From: Steinernema hermaphroditum
Lineage: Eukaryota > Nematoda > Chromadorea > Rhabditida > Steinernematidae
Direction: 5' to 3'
DNA: 64,000 nt
Assembly (NCBI GenBank): GCA_030435675.1
Contig: CM059621.1
Location: 10,974,001-11,038,000 of the forward strand
Shown piece by piece: positions 21,183-32,299 of the stretch; the stretch's first letter is position 1, and each line of letters opens with the position of its first letter. The notes below the pieces were generated by a model. That model had not been told where the DNA came from and did not search any database. It saw only the letters and a program-made list of their open reading frames with translations. The position numbers were made by a program, and so were the translations under genes.

Positions 21183-24100
21183 ATGAACAACGGCTTCCCC
21201 CCAAAAAGCTCACCCGAAGAGCAGTCGCCTCCTCTGCGCACCTCTGACCAGAGGGGGCCATTTCCCGACTACGGTCAGCATGCCTCTCCCGTAGGAGCGC
21301 CTCCTCAACATTACGGGGCTCCGACGCCGCCGGAATTCCACCGCGGTCGGCCCTGGGACAACAGCGGGTACTATTCGATGCCGGGCACCTCGAACCAGAC
21401 GCCTCAGATACCGCCTCAGATGCATCAGCCGAATCTCGGTCAGCAGCGCGTCCAGATGTGGCAGAACAACTTCATCACCGACAGTGGAGTGCAAACCGGA
21501 AGTCAGAGTCGGGTAAGGGGCACTCCCAATGCCTTTAGCCTTAACCCTAAGAAGTCAGTTGCGTTTTGGCAACGTTCTAGAAACTTTTGATGAATGGGCA
21601 CAGATAGAACAAATGCAGGCAGTTCTACTTCTCCCTAAAAGACTAAAAGGATTCTTTTCATTATGAATCTAAACTAGATAGTGCAGAGATGTCCAAGACT
21701 AATGCAACCCTTTTTCAGGCGACGTCGATGATGTCGATGTCGAGTCTCCATGCACGGTCCCACATCTCGACGAGCACCGTTCCAGGCGATATGCCTCCGG
21801 AACTGAACGAGGAGCAGCAGCTGAAGTTCCAGAACATCCAACACAACCGGCATCTGGAGGCTCTGGACCAGCTGATTCCGCTGCTGGCCGACGAGGACGA
21901 CCTCGTCGCCGAGCGCGCGGCCCTCATGGTGCAGCACATCGCGAAACGCGACGCCGACGCCGGCGGTTTTCAGCAACCGCCGGTGATGAATCGGCAAGTT
22001 GTCGAGAGTCTCCGGGAGATCATCCGGAACAAGCGTGGAAACGAGGTTAGGCCTTCGATCCTATTCGTTTTCTTTTTGATCAGTACAGCCTTTCAGAGGA
22101 TGGTGAGGATCGCCTGCTGCACCCTCTTCCACATCTCGACGCGACAGAGGGGACTGGAGCTGGTCACCCAGAGCATCCCTTACGCCGCCGACTTCTTCGC
22201 CGAACTCGTCATTCAAACTTGGAACAGTCGTGACACTTCTCTCTTTAAGGTAAGCCTTTGCCGCAGGTGTTTGCACACGAACGGCTTTTTGGACCCATAG
22301 CCCTGCAAGCGGGAAGATTCGTGTTCTCAGAATAGGCTGAACCTGATTTTCGACAGATTTTCAAATATAATTTTTCTGTCATCTTCTCCAAAAATTCGAC
22401 CTGAATTTTTGCTAATTTGTAGCTAATTTAATGGACTTTCTAGGACACACTCTCAGTTTGCACAAATGATCAGTTTGCACAAAAAATAATGATCAGTTTG
22501 CACAAAGGAATAGCATCGCTTTTTACATTTGAATTTCAAAATTTCCGCGGCAGTATTTGTAAATTCTAGATTTCGGTTTTATACTTCATTTCGGAATATA
22601 ACGGAACAATTCTGAATAGTAATAAGTATCACTGACATCGATCTTCTCATATAATATTTGTTCCTTCGTGTGACGAAGATGTTGATCCAATCCATGATCC
22701 AATCCGTGATCCTATATCCAATGACGAGACGTCAAAGGCAGCGTCTTCCCTGGCGGCTTATGAGGGTTTAGCGGGTTCGTGAGGAAGACGTTCTCCCCAA
22801 CATCGATGACGATCGTAGGAAGATCCGTTCGCCGATTTTTCAGGATTGCACGACATCCTGTGCACATGTCAGCGCACTTGATTTGTCCACAAGCCGTCGT
22901 ATAATTGGCCCGAAGCTTAGTCCAGGTGTAGACATAAGCAGGATCCTCATCGTCCATGCTGATCGGCGTAATGATCAGATTCCTACAGCCATAGCGATTG
23001 TTGAAGTTCCAAGCTATGCTACCATAAGGCATATTGAGTAAGATCAGGAGTACTTGTTACAAATATGTCTCAAGGGGAGAGGACCTAGTACTTTTGCATC
23101 ATTATCACTGAAGGGGTGTGGTATGACTAGACCAGGGAAGACAGGGACAAGTGGTGAGCTCAAGCCTTTGAGGAAACACATGTTAAAACTACGTTCGATT
23201 GGACTCCGGAGTATTATTTATATTCATAATGATTCAATTTTCGATTGAAACTGGCAAAAAATGGAAAAGTAATGCTTTGTGTTGTGCAAACTGATCATTT
23301 GTGCAAACTGATGCTTTGTGCAAACTTTATTGTGCAAAGTGATGCTTTGTGCAAACTACACTTTTCCCCTTTCTAGTGGTTCACTTAGTATTTTTGTCAC
23401 ATTCTTGTCTTATATTTGGAATTACAAAACTTTTCTGTAGACCTTTGGGTTGTGAAAGAACAGCTCACCATTAAATCGCCCCTTCCCACACTATTCCGCT
23501 ATGTTACAGTACACCCTGATGACACTGCACACGATAATCTCGGATCGGGCCTTCAATGCTCGGTCCCTGCAGTCCGAGAAGAGGGTCGCCGTGCTGGAGA
23601 CGATCGTAGCGTGGCTCGACTTCGACGTCAACGAGAAGGTGCTCGCAATCGTCGTGGACACGATGAAGCACCTCGTGCAGAGGAGCGAGCCTGCAGAGAT
23701 GAAGCAGCGCTTCGTGGAGCTCGGGGGTCTCGAGAAGATCCTGAAGATCATCAACGGCTCTTCCTACTTCAACCTGCTGCAGAAGGCGGTGCAGATGCTG
23801 AAGAGCATCGCGCAGTTGCATGCGAAGGCCGTCGTTGAGGCGGGGGCCTTCTCCGTTCTCCCGAAGCACCTCGCGCACCCCTGCCAGCCCCTCGTCATCG
23901 CCTGCCTCGAGTGCATCCGTTGCATCAGTGACGTCAAAGCACCTGACACGGGCGACATCCTCAAGAACACCATCCGTCTTCTGGGTAGGTCTTTCTAGAG
24001 GAACTTCCCTAACTCCTCCCTGCAGGGTCGAACGACAAACGCGTGGAGCTGTTGTGTGCGGGGATCCTGTCGAACATGGTGGCCAACAACCAGCAGAACA

Positions 24101-25526
24101 AGGAGCTCCTAGTGGAGAACAACGCCGTCGGAGCGCTCCTGCACGCCCTCCGCGCGGCCAACTATGGAGGCGATACCTCGCAGAACGAGGAGATCCAAGA
24201 GAGGCTTCTGGCGACAATCCAGAACCTCTGCTCCGGACACCGCTACGACAAGAAGGTGCACGCGGCCCTCGTCCACCCCGAGATGATCTCCCTTCTCCTC
24301 CTGAAGCTCTCTCAAATGAGACCTGCCATCCTGAAACAAGTCCTTTTGGTGAGCTTCGAGATCTTCGCCACGCTTCTGACTCGGCAGTCTTCAGATTCTC
24401 AACAAGATGCTCGTCAACTCCGCCAACGTACAGTTTTTCGTGCAGGCCTACCTGAACGGTACCTACGGGAAACTCTTCTACGTCGACCAGATCTGCCACA
24501 TCCTCAAAACTGCCTGCAACCAGATCTCCGTAGGTTCTTTCCAGCCTGCTTTCCTAAAAAAACCTAGTAGACGGTCCACATCGAAGACGTAAAAGTCGTC
24601 GATCTCATCTGGCTCCCACTCTCCATCCTTCAACACCTTAGCGCCGACCAGAATCTTCTCTGCCAGGTAGTCCAACAGAAAACAAGTCCAGTCTAGCGCT
24701 CCGTTCAGATCTGCACGAGCCTTCGGCGACCGGAGAATATGCCGACGAACAACGTGTCGGTCATCCTTCCGATATTCGCCCTAAACGTCCGCGACGAAAA
24801 GGTGCAGCGCTCCTCGCTCGGCCTCCTCTCGATGCTGGCCCAACATCCCGAGGTCCGTTTCCCCCGGTTCCTCATATCGTCTCCCTCCTTCAGATCTGCC
24901 AGATGCTCCAATCGATCCAGCACTTCTGCCATTTTCTCCGGGAGACCGCCTCCGGGAGAGTCCAGACGCTCGCCGCCTACGCCTCGATGACGCTCCAGCG
25001 CCTGGAGCAGGGCGGCGACCGCTCCTTCCTCGGCCAAGATCCCATCTACAACCCCACGCAGTACCCCTCCCAACCCCACTCCGGCTACTCAACACCGCCT
25101 AACCGCTACCCCCAGCCGGTACAGTACCCTCCCCAGCAGCAGGCAGGACCACCTCCCTACATGCACCACCAATACCCTGAGCACCTGCCTCCACATTACG
25201 GCTACCCGTCGCAAAATGCGCCGCCGATGCCGCAACAGGACAGCAACTACAACCCCTCCTACCGTAACCCACAGTACCAAGAAGTAAGCCGCCCCTCCCC
25301 ACTTCGACCACACACGTCGGCCTTCCAGGACATGTCGAACCTCTCGATACATGACGAGCCCTTCGTGAACGTCTTCTGTCCCGAATCCAACGCCTACGGC
25401 TACCCCACCGCTCCGGGATACCACAATCCACCGTCGCATCACCAGATGCCGAGCGATTACGGTAGTCCCGGCTGCTCCTCGGAGCGAATGGGGACTCCAG
25501 AGCCGGACAGTTCGTGGCCGCCGTAG
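21183..25526 (+). CDS. Beta-catenin (armadillo-repeat protein) with N-terminal phosphodegron
   Basis: Adhesion and Wnt-effector family protein, 856 residues if all introns are removed. Exons: 21183-21512, 21719-22045, 22097-22249, 23510-23984, 24026-24348, 24395-24529, 24571-24666, 24709-24852, 24894-25283, 25329-25526. The N-terminus is Pro/Gln-rich. Residues 92-113 contain the degron core DSGVQTGSQS, preceded by MWQNNF as in canonical beta-catenins. The armadillo core starts near LEALDQLIPLLADEDDLVAE and includes VAVLETIVAWLDFDVNEKVL, LGGLEKILKIINGSSYFNLL, LLCAGILSNMVANNQQNKEL and RSSLGLLSMLAQHPEICQML. The tail is Pro/Tyr/Gln-rich. The repeats are divergent, as is usual for nematode beta-catenins. 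The degron suggests a BAR-1-like rather than HMP-2-like role, but the paralogue is not settled. The 45 bp segment 25284-25328 is in frame, so retention would give 871 residues. Intron 3 (1260 bp) contains a transposon. Confidence 0.92.
22444..23368. mobile_element. DNA transposon copy (about 925 bp, 8 bp target duplication) in beta-catenin intron 3
   Basis: The element is bounded by an exact 8 bp direct repeat CTTTCTAG (22436-22443 and 23369-23376). From both ends the sequence AGTTTGCACAAA begins exactly at position 12 in opposite orientation, so the ends are imperfect terminal inverted repeats. Further copies of the (GATCAG)TTTGCACAA motif lie just inside both ends (three on the left, four to five on the right). 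These are subterminal repeats, as in transposase-binding regions. An 8 bp duplication fits hAT- or Merlin-type elements. Inside, a minus-strand frame (22712-23032) has clustered Cys (YGCRN, CGQIKCADMCTGCRAIL) and may be a transposon protein remnant. No complete transposase is present. Confidence 0.8.
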
Positions 25527-25641
25527 ATTCGATCCTTCCCCACATCATGACATAAACCTCCTTAGTCTCAAGTTGCCATGACCCAGAGCAGCGGAGCTCA
25601 CAGAATTTATACATATTTATCGCGATGAACGATTGCTCAAA

Positions 25642-25647
25642 AATAAA
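25642..25647 (+). terminator. Polyadenylation signal AATAAA of beta-catenin
   Basis: AATAAA 116 bases after the beta-catenin stop codon; the convergent ATP-citrate lyase stop lies at 25808. Confidence 0.6.
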
Positions 25648-25807
25648 CAGTGAACTTGACCGCAAGCTTCTATTTGTCATTTATATGCACCACAACCTAG
25701 AAATCACAATACAGTACACTGTGCTTATTAAAGGTTATCCTACATAATAGATACTCGAAATGTACAACTCGTCAAAATCTTAAATTATACAGTATCGCCG
25801 GCGATTT

Positions 25808-28800
25808 CTAGCCGTTGACGCGGTCAAGATCGAATTCCTGCTCGGGCATGACGTATGTGATATCGTCCCAAGGGTGGCGATACAGTCCTTGCTTCAGCCG
25901 GCGCTGGTCGAGGTAATGCCCTGAAACGGTCGGTATCAGTGAAGAATAGAACAAGCACAATCTCACCGATGAATCCAAGGGAACGGCCTAGCACGAAGAG
26001 ACCATTAAGGGCGCCGATCTCAATGGTTTCCTGGGCTTCTTGGGGAGTGAACATTCCCGAGTGCCGAAGAATGTCGACGAAGATGACTCCAATTGCACCA
26101 TCGACGTTGAGTATCAGGTTTGGCTTCTTTGCAGTGGTGATCTCCTCGACCTTCAGCGCGTAATCGAGAAGTGGCGTTGGCTGCTTGAATTCGGAACGGT
26201 CGAGCGCGAATTTCTTCAAAATCTCCACGCGCTTATCGGGGTTGTTAATCTAAAATGTCCTCTAATCGCAAAGATCGAACAGCTGCAGAAAAATACCGAT
26301 TTGACACGATGTCCGATGCCCATGATGTGGGTTCCCATCCGGCGCTTCTCGTTGACGAATTGCATAGGGCTCCATCCCTTGTCGAGTGCCTCGCTGAACT
26401 GCTTTGCCGCACCGTCAAGGGCTCCCCCGAAGCGGTCGCCAATGGTAAGCAAGCCGGAAACGAGCGATGAAATCAGATCTTTGCCGGCACGAGCACAGAC
26501 GATAGTGTTGTGGGCTCCGCTGACGGCGGGACCGTGATCGGCGGTCAGCATCAAGCAGATCTCGATGAACTTGTTCGCGTAGTCGGGCAGCCTCTTCTGG
26601 AACCAAAGGAGGCTCAATACGCCTCCAACACCCATGTCCTGCTCCAGAACTCGCGTGATGGGCACTCCGGCGTAGAGAAGTTCATCTCCGCGTTCATCGC
26701 AGATTGACGTCATGAAGGAAGCCGGTTTTCGGATAAGACCGAGTTCGCGAGCCCACGAATAGTCCATGGGAACGGCCGGTGGTGGAGTTTCTGGCTGAGG
26801 GACAATCTTTCCAGCAGCGACCAGCTCTGTGTACTTCTCGCGGACAAGATCTCCAAGATCGTCGAACGACTTCGGAACAAAAGCTCCAGCAGCTCGAAGA
26901 GCATCGTTCTTAGCCGAAGCCGTTTCCGCCTTAGCGTTTGCCGAAGCTCCGGCATGCCCGAACTGCACTTCAGAAGTGATATGATCCGCGCAGGTTCCAA
27001 TACACCAGCCGATCAGAGGCTTTGTGATCTTCTTCTCTTTCAGAGCCTTTACAATCTTGTACTCCTCGTCACCACCAACTTCTCCCAACATGACAAGCAT
27101 TTGCACCCTGTAAGTGAATGCCCATAGAGACAGATCATGATGAATAAGGCTTACTTATCATCGTGTTCGTAACGCAGAAGATGGTCAATGTAGGTGGATC
27201 CGGGGTATCTATCTCCACCAATGGCGACTCCTTGGTACACACCGTTGGAGTTCAGCGAAATGATGTTGTTCAACTCGTTCGACATTCCTCCGGATCGGGA
27301 CACATAGGCAACGCTGAAAATGAACGTAATAGTTCCTGCGCATGAATGTAGAACATACCTTCCGGGACGGTAGAGCTTAGAAGCAAGAATGTTGTCCATC
27401 ATGCCGCCGGTGTTTCCGATTTTGAAACATCCCGGCTTGATGCCACCGACAGTTGCGGGTCCGATGATGGTGACACCCTTTTCGTAGGCGACTTTCAGAA
27501 TTTTTCGGGTTTGGTTTTCGGGAACTCCTTCAGCAATTATGGCGATCACTTTTAGCTGTGGATATTCCAGCGCTTGCATAACGGTTTCATAGACGGACCG
27601 GAGCGAGGCGAATGTCACAAGCACGGAGGCGTCCGGGTGCTGTACGAACGCCTTCTCCATGGACTTGTATGCGGGAACGAAGATCTCCTTGTGGCCGAAA
27701 TAGAACTTCTGTTTGTGGTCTCCGGTGAAAGGATAAGTGGACGCAACCACTGATGGCGTATCCCGACCGCACACGAAGTCGAAGTCCAGCATTCCCTGAA
27801 CGGCCTTCATCTGTTGCCCCCACACAATGGCCTTCGTGTTTCTATCGAAGATCTTGGTAATATGTGTGCGGTGGCCGTCGACTTCGACTATTTCCGGCAC
27901 TGACTGGTCCACATGGCGATCGTCATCGACGGCGGTTGGGCTATTAACAGCAGGGTCCGATGGAACGGTGCCGCCGGTCTAAACCAAAACTGATCATCTC
28001 ATTGCTATAGCTGATCTGAACATACATTACGCTCCGGAGCCAGAAGGAACTGTCCAGTGGTTTGAGGCGCAGATGGAGGTGAAGGAAGAGGGCGTACTTT
28101 CATGGCTGCTCCTACGATAGCTGTCATGTGAGTTTCCGGTCCGTAAACATGGATGGGAATTCCGAGTTTTACGGATAAATCCTTCATTTTGCGGAGACCT
28201 TCTTGATAGTTCGGACCTCCTCGACGGACAAACACCGAAACGTTGTGTTCCTTCAACTGAGGGGCGAAGGACTCGAGCGCACGAACAATACCCTGGAAGA
28301 ACAGATGCTCAAAAGGGGCTCAAAATATTTGCGGATATACTTTGAAAGTCATGGCGACATTCGTGAAATTGGCGATGGAACCGCCAATGATAAGGACTTT
28401 TCCGTTCTCGCGTCTGTGACCTTCCGTCATCATCGACAGAATGGTTTTCGCATATTCGAACGTTTGAGTTTCGCTCGGGTCACCGGAGTATTCCCCGTAG
28501 TTTGCCAGCTCTCCAGCTCCTCCGAGGTCACAAATCGTATCCCTGGAAAATGCTCCTCATGAGTGACACAAGGTGGCGAAGGTAACATACGTGAAGACGA
28601 CCGAAGATCCTCCACCAGCCACCATGGTCCAGATGGAACCTTCACGGTTTAGCACTGTCAACTTCAAAGAAGCGCCGGTTTTAGCGTCCAGCTCGGCGAT
28701 GTATTTCTCTTCTTTACTGAGATCGCGGCCAAAAGGAGCGGGAAAGTCGACATTCTCTCCATCTCGAGTTTTCCACATTTCGGAACACAGGAACAGAGCA

Positions 28801-29617
28801 GTCTCGTCCAGCTTAGCCGCAAGATCTAAGATGTACACCTTGCCGCCGACAACTACGAGCGGATTGATTTCCAAGTAGGTGAAGGAATTCTCGCGGTAGA
28901 TTGTGTACAGCTTCCTCACGAAATCTTTGACAATTCTAAAGAGTTACGCTTTCGGTACGGCGAGCCAAAAGATAGCGCTTACTCTTCTTTTCCACCAGGG
29001 AGCTTTCCAATTAGTTTATCGAGATCTGCTGCGGAAACGCCCATCTGGGAATCCGCAATTTGGACCGGGATAGCGACGGATCGGGCCTTAGAATCAACGT
29101 CACCGATTTCAACACCGCCATGCTCATAGAAAAGAATCACATCTTCATTTCTTTTGCTGAAGATAGCAACATAAAGTTCGTCTTGTTCGGTGTGCGCCAC
29201 AAAGGGTTCGACGATGAAATGGGTCAGACGTCCTCGGGTCTTCCCAACCTGAACATGCCGTTCAGTTGTTTGCCACAGAACTCTCAGCCAACCTGGACAT
29301 ATTGACCCTTGTTGGATTCGAACCACTGCTGCACTTCGCTGCCACTTCCGATCTTGACGAGCCCGTGTTTGCCACGGCGCTTAATCAGTTGGTCGGGTTT
29401 GATAACGGCTTTCTAAAACAAACGCGATAAGAACAAACGGTGCAGAGGTCCTCTGTAGCACCTGCGACTTGATCCAGTCACAACCCCGGGCGGCATCCTC
29501 GAAATTTTCATTTTCTGCGATGGGAAAGGCCTTCGGTTTGTCGACGTATTCAGCATCGGCCAGGTGTCTGTAGAGCAGCTCCTTGCCGGTGAATTCGCTG
29601 ACGGCCTTGGCTGACAT
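25808..29617 (-). CDS. acly-1: ATP-citrate lyase (ACLY)
   Basis: Cytosolic enzyme that splits citrate with CoA and ATP to acetyl-CoA and oxaloacetate, supplying lipid synthesis. Eleven exons (minus order): 29617-29462, 29412-29293, 29248-28983, 28935-28591, 28542-28341, 28292-28026, 27978-27359, 27313-27155, 27107-26297, 26249-25967, 25920-25808. Introns are all 44-49 bp. They give 1113 residues, close to human ACLY (1101). The start [18 protein letters not shown] follows TTTCAG by two bases. Signatures: ATP-grasp part ([18 protein letters not shown]), [29 protein letters not shown] region, [20 protein letters not shown] and [10 protein letters not shown]. The phosphohistidine loop FGHAGASAN places the active His near residue 763. 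The citrate-synthase-like C-terminal domain follows ([35 protein letters not shown]). Identification is certain; nematodes can have two paralogues, so the gene number is tentative. Confidence 0.97.
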
Positions 29618-32299
29618 CTCTGAAAGGACAGGTAAACACTTAGTGAACAGTTCCGAAAGGTCGGTCTTTTAAATGTCGAGTCCTTCTTAAATTATTTCGC
29701 GAATCGCACGTATCAGAAAAACGGGAAAGATTAGTGAAAACACCAAATGACGTGATCGCACAAGAAAACCACAAGTGTGCACTGAAAACTGTACACTCCC
29801 TCTAGTTTCTGCGTGCTGGCGCGAGTCACGAGGCCGATTGTATCAGCGCCACGCACGACTGACAAAGACATTGCACTCCACATATCCATATGGGGCATCT
29901 CTGAATCGAAAAAAGGGTAAGGCTGAGAGTCAAGTAGATTAATCCGCACGCAAACACGGAGCGCAACGTACGATAAGGCCGTAATCGGAGGCAGAGATCA
30001 GCCTAGAGAAGATTGAATACACAAAGCAGCAACCCTCGGTTATATATAAGCATCTGTGACAGCCGATAAGATTACTACGCCCGTTTCACACCACCAGGTG
30101 ATCGCAAATGACTGAAAACACGCGATTCAATGACCATAGCAGAAGAGAGAAGGCACGAATCAGGCGATGACTGTTACAGCGCCTACAGATGTTCACGAAA
30201 ACAACAGTTCGAAAAGAAAACCAGAGATCTTAAAGAGCGGCGCGGGGAGGAGCAGCACTTCCGAGCAGAGCAGATTCCGTGAAAACAACGATGTATGGCG
30301 AACGACGCTTGATTCGACCATGCCCTTGAACTGAATTACAGTCACTTCGCTCCCCGGAAAGGTCAGTTTTCAAATTGAAAAAAATTACACCCTGTGCGCG
30401 TGCGAGACAATGGACTATTACGATATTGCAAAATGCAATTCCATTCCGTGCTGCTTCCACCTGCCGGTCGGTCGTGCGGCAAGCAAGGAAAGAGAGTTAT
30501 GCCTCCCAGAGAGGAACGAGTCGTCAGATGAAGCTAGTTCGGACGCACACGCCAGATATTCCCACATTTCTAAGAGCGCGGCGGACGAAAACAACGCGAA
30601 TCCGGCAACTAAGGCAATTCGTGGTCGCGACACGCTATCTGACGGACCGGGAGTCGATGTTTTTTTGGATTATAGTGTTTTTGTCTCATTCGCGATTTCA
30701 TCACCACTGCCACGTTTCGTTCACATGAATAAACACTCGTTTGCAGCGCCAAGTGCCAGAGTGGCATGACACGGCCTCTGACAAGGTAAAAGGAGAGCTC
30801 ACGATCGATTGAAAACAAATAGCGAAAGAAGCGGAGGAGCGCTAACGAGGCGAGGAGCGACTGTCTTCCCTAAGGGCCAGTGAATCCGAAGAAATTCGAT
30901 TCGCCGCCTGAGAATTCGCTTATTTCCCGCCGCATTATGCAAGTTCGGAAGGAGGCGGCCGGGACTTGTTTTCTGATTTTTTCGTGTTTCCCCGCGGGGT
31001 AACAAAGGAAATTCGATTTTGAAACGGCAACGCACACGAAAGTCACGTGAACCGGCGCGAGGTCGAGGGTCGTCGCCGCTCCAAACTATGTGGAACCGGG
31101 AGGCGGAATTGTGGAGACGGTCAAGGTCGCTGGGGACGGTGGTCCCCGGAGGAACGCAATCGGCCGTTTTGTTGAACAACGCGCGATTATCGCTTGCGAA
31201 ATCGATCTGCGCGACCGCAATCAGGCGATGGGCCCGGAGATTGCGGCATCGGGAGAGAGGATACGTGCGTTTGAGGGCGCGCGGCTGTTGACACATCACG
31301 AGCTGTGCGTTGTAAAGAGGAGGTGGAAGTCGGGCGGATTCCGTTCGGTCCAAGTGTGGGACAGGATAGGATCTTGTTTTTGATCTTCGTTCTTACACTG
31401 TTTGGGAGGGCGAAGGTCGTCTCCACGCGGCCTTCAGGTCAGAGATCGTCTTTGCAAGAAAGGGACGTTCGCAAACGAAGGCTATCGGATGTCAGAAATG
31501 CGGACCAATTGTATCATTTACTTCGAAAGTATGTTTAATCAGCAGTACGTGTTGCATTTGTTTTATTTTCAGCTCAATCGAAACACATATGTGGATAGTC
31601 TCACGTCCTTGCTGTGTGAAACAGTCCAGAATCAAGTCGGCGACTCCGATTTATATTTTTTCCAGTTTTTTTGCAGACCCACTCAGCTGACTCATCGTGA
31701 TAACGAAGCTTCTTGACGTTCTTTTGCACACGTCGGAAGGGCGAAGGTCGTCGCCATCGTGATCTTTTGGTCAAGAATGATTTGCGGTTTCGATTTCTCA
31801 TCCGTTAACTGTAGTTTATACTTCTGACTGTGCAGTGCGGAACCCTTCGGAAGCTCCCTACTTTGTGAAGTCTCGTCTTCTGTTAATTGGCGCGGTACGT
31901 GGATAGCGGCAATTGACCCGACGGCGATTTTTCCTCCGTAAATGTCAAAAAAGTCGCTTTCTGCTGGAACCAGAAACGGAAAAGGAACTAAATGGGGCAG
32001 TTTGTGGGTTCCTTGGGAATGAACCCAATTTTTTGCGGAACTCTTAGGAGCGAATCGTGCCGTCTTCTTCTTCCTTTCTTTCGATCGGTGGATCCGGATG
32101 GCACTTTCTTCTGAAACTGACGAGGAACGACATCGAAAATTGCGTAGGATTCTGCAGAATTGCTAAAGAGCGGTCCATTTTCGTCGCTCTCCTCTGCAAG
32201 GGAGGAGTGGCCGTCACGAAGATAGCCGCCATAACATTCCTTCAGCCATAACATTCAGCAAAACGCCTAACTGGCCAAACCGCCAAACCGTATTTGAAA
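29618..32299. other. Intergenic: ATP-citrate lyase promoter side; no gene recognised
   Basis: About 2.7 kb without a supportable gene. The left part is the upstream region of ATP-citrate lyase. A TTATATATAAG TATA-like palindrome lies near 30039, roughly 420 bases upstream of its start codon. Several 60-184 codon frames (for example minus 30799-31353) are Arg/Pro-rich and lack any domain. I see no RNA gene or clear repeat. Confidence 0.5.

Noticed and set aside
28083..28107. Possible intron GTACGCCC...ACAG in ATP-citrate lyase
   Set aside because: The segment reads [15 protein letters not shown], which aligns with the linker found in other ATP-citrate lyases, so it is coding.
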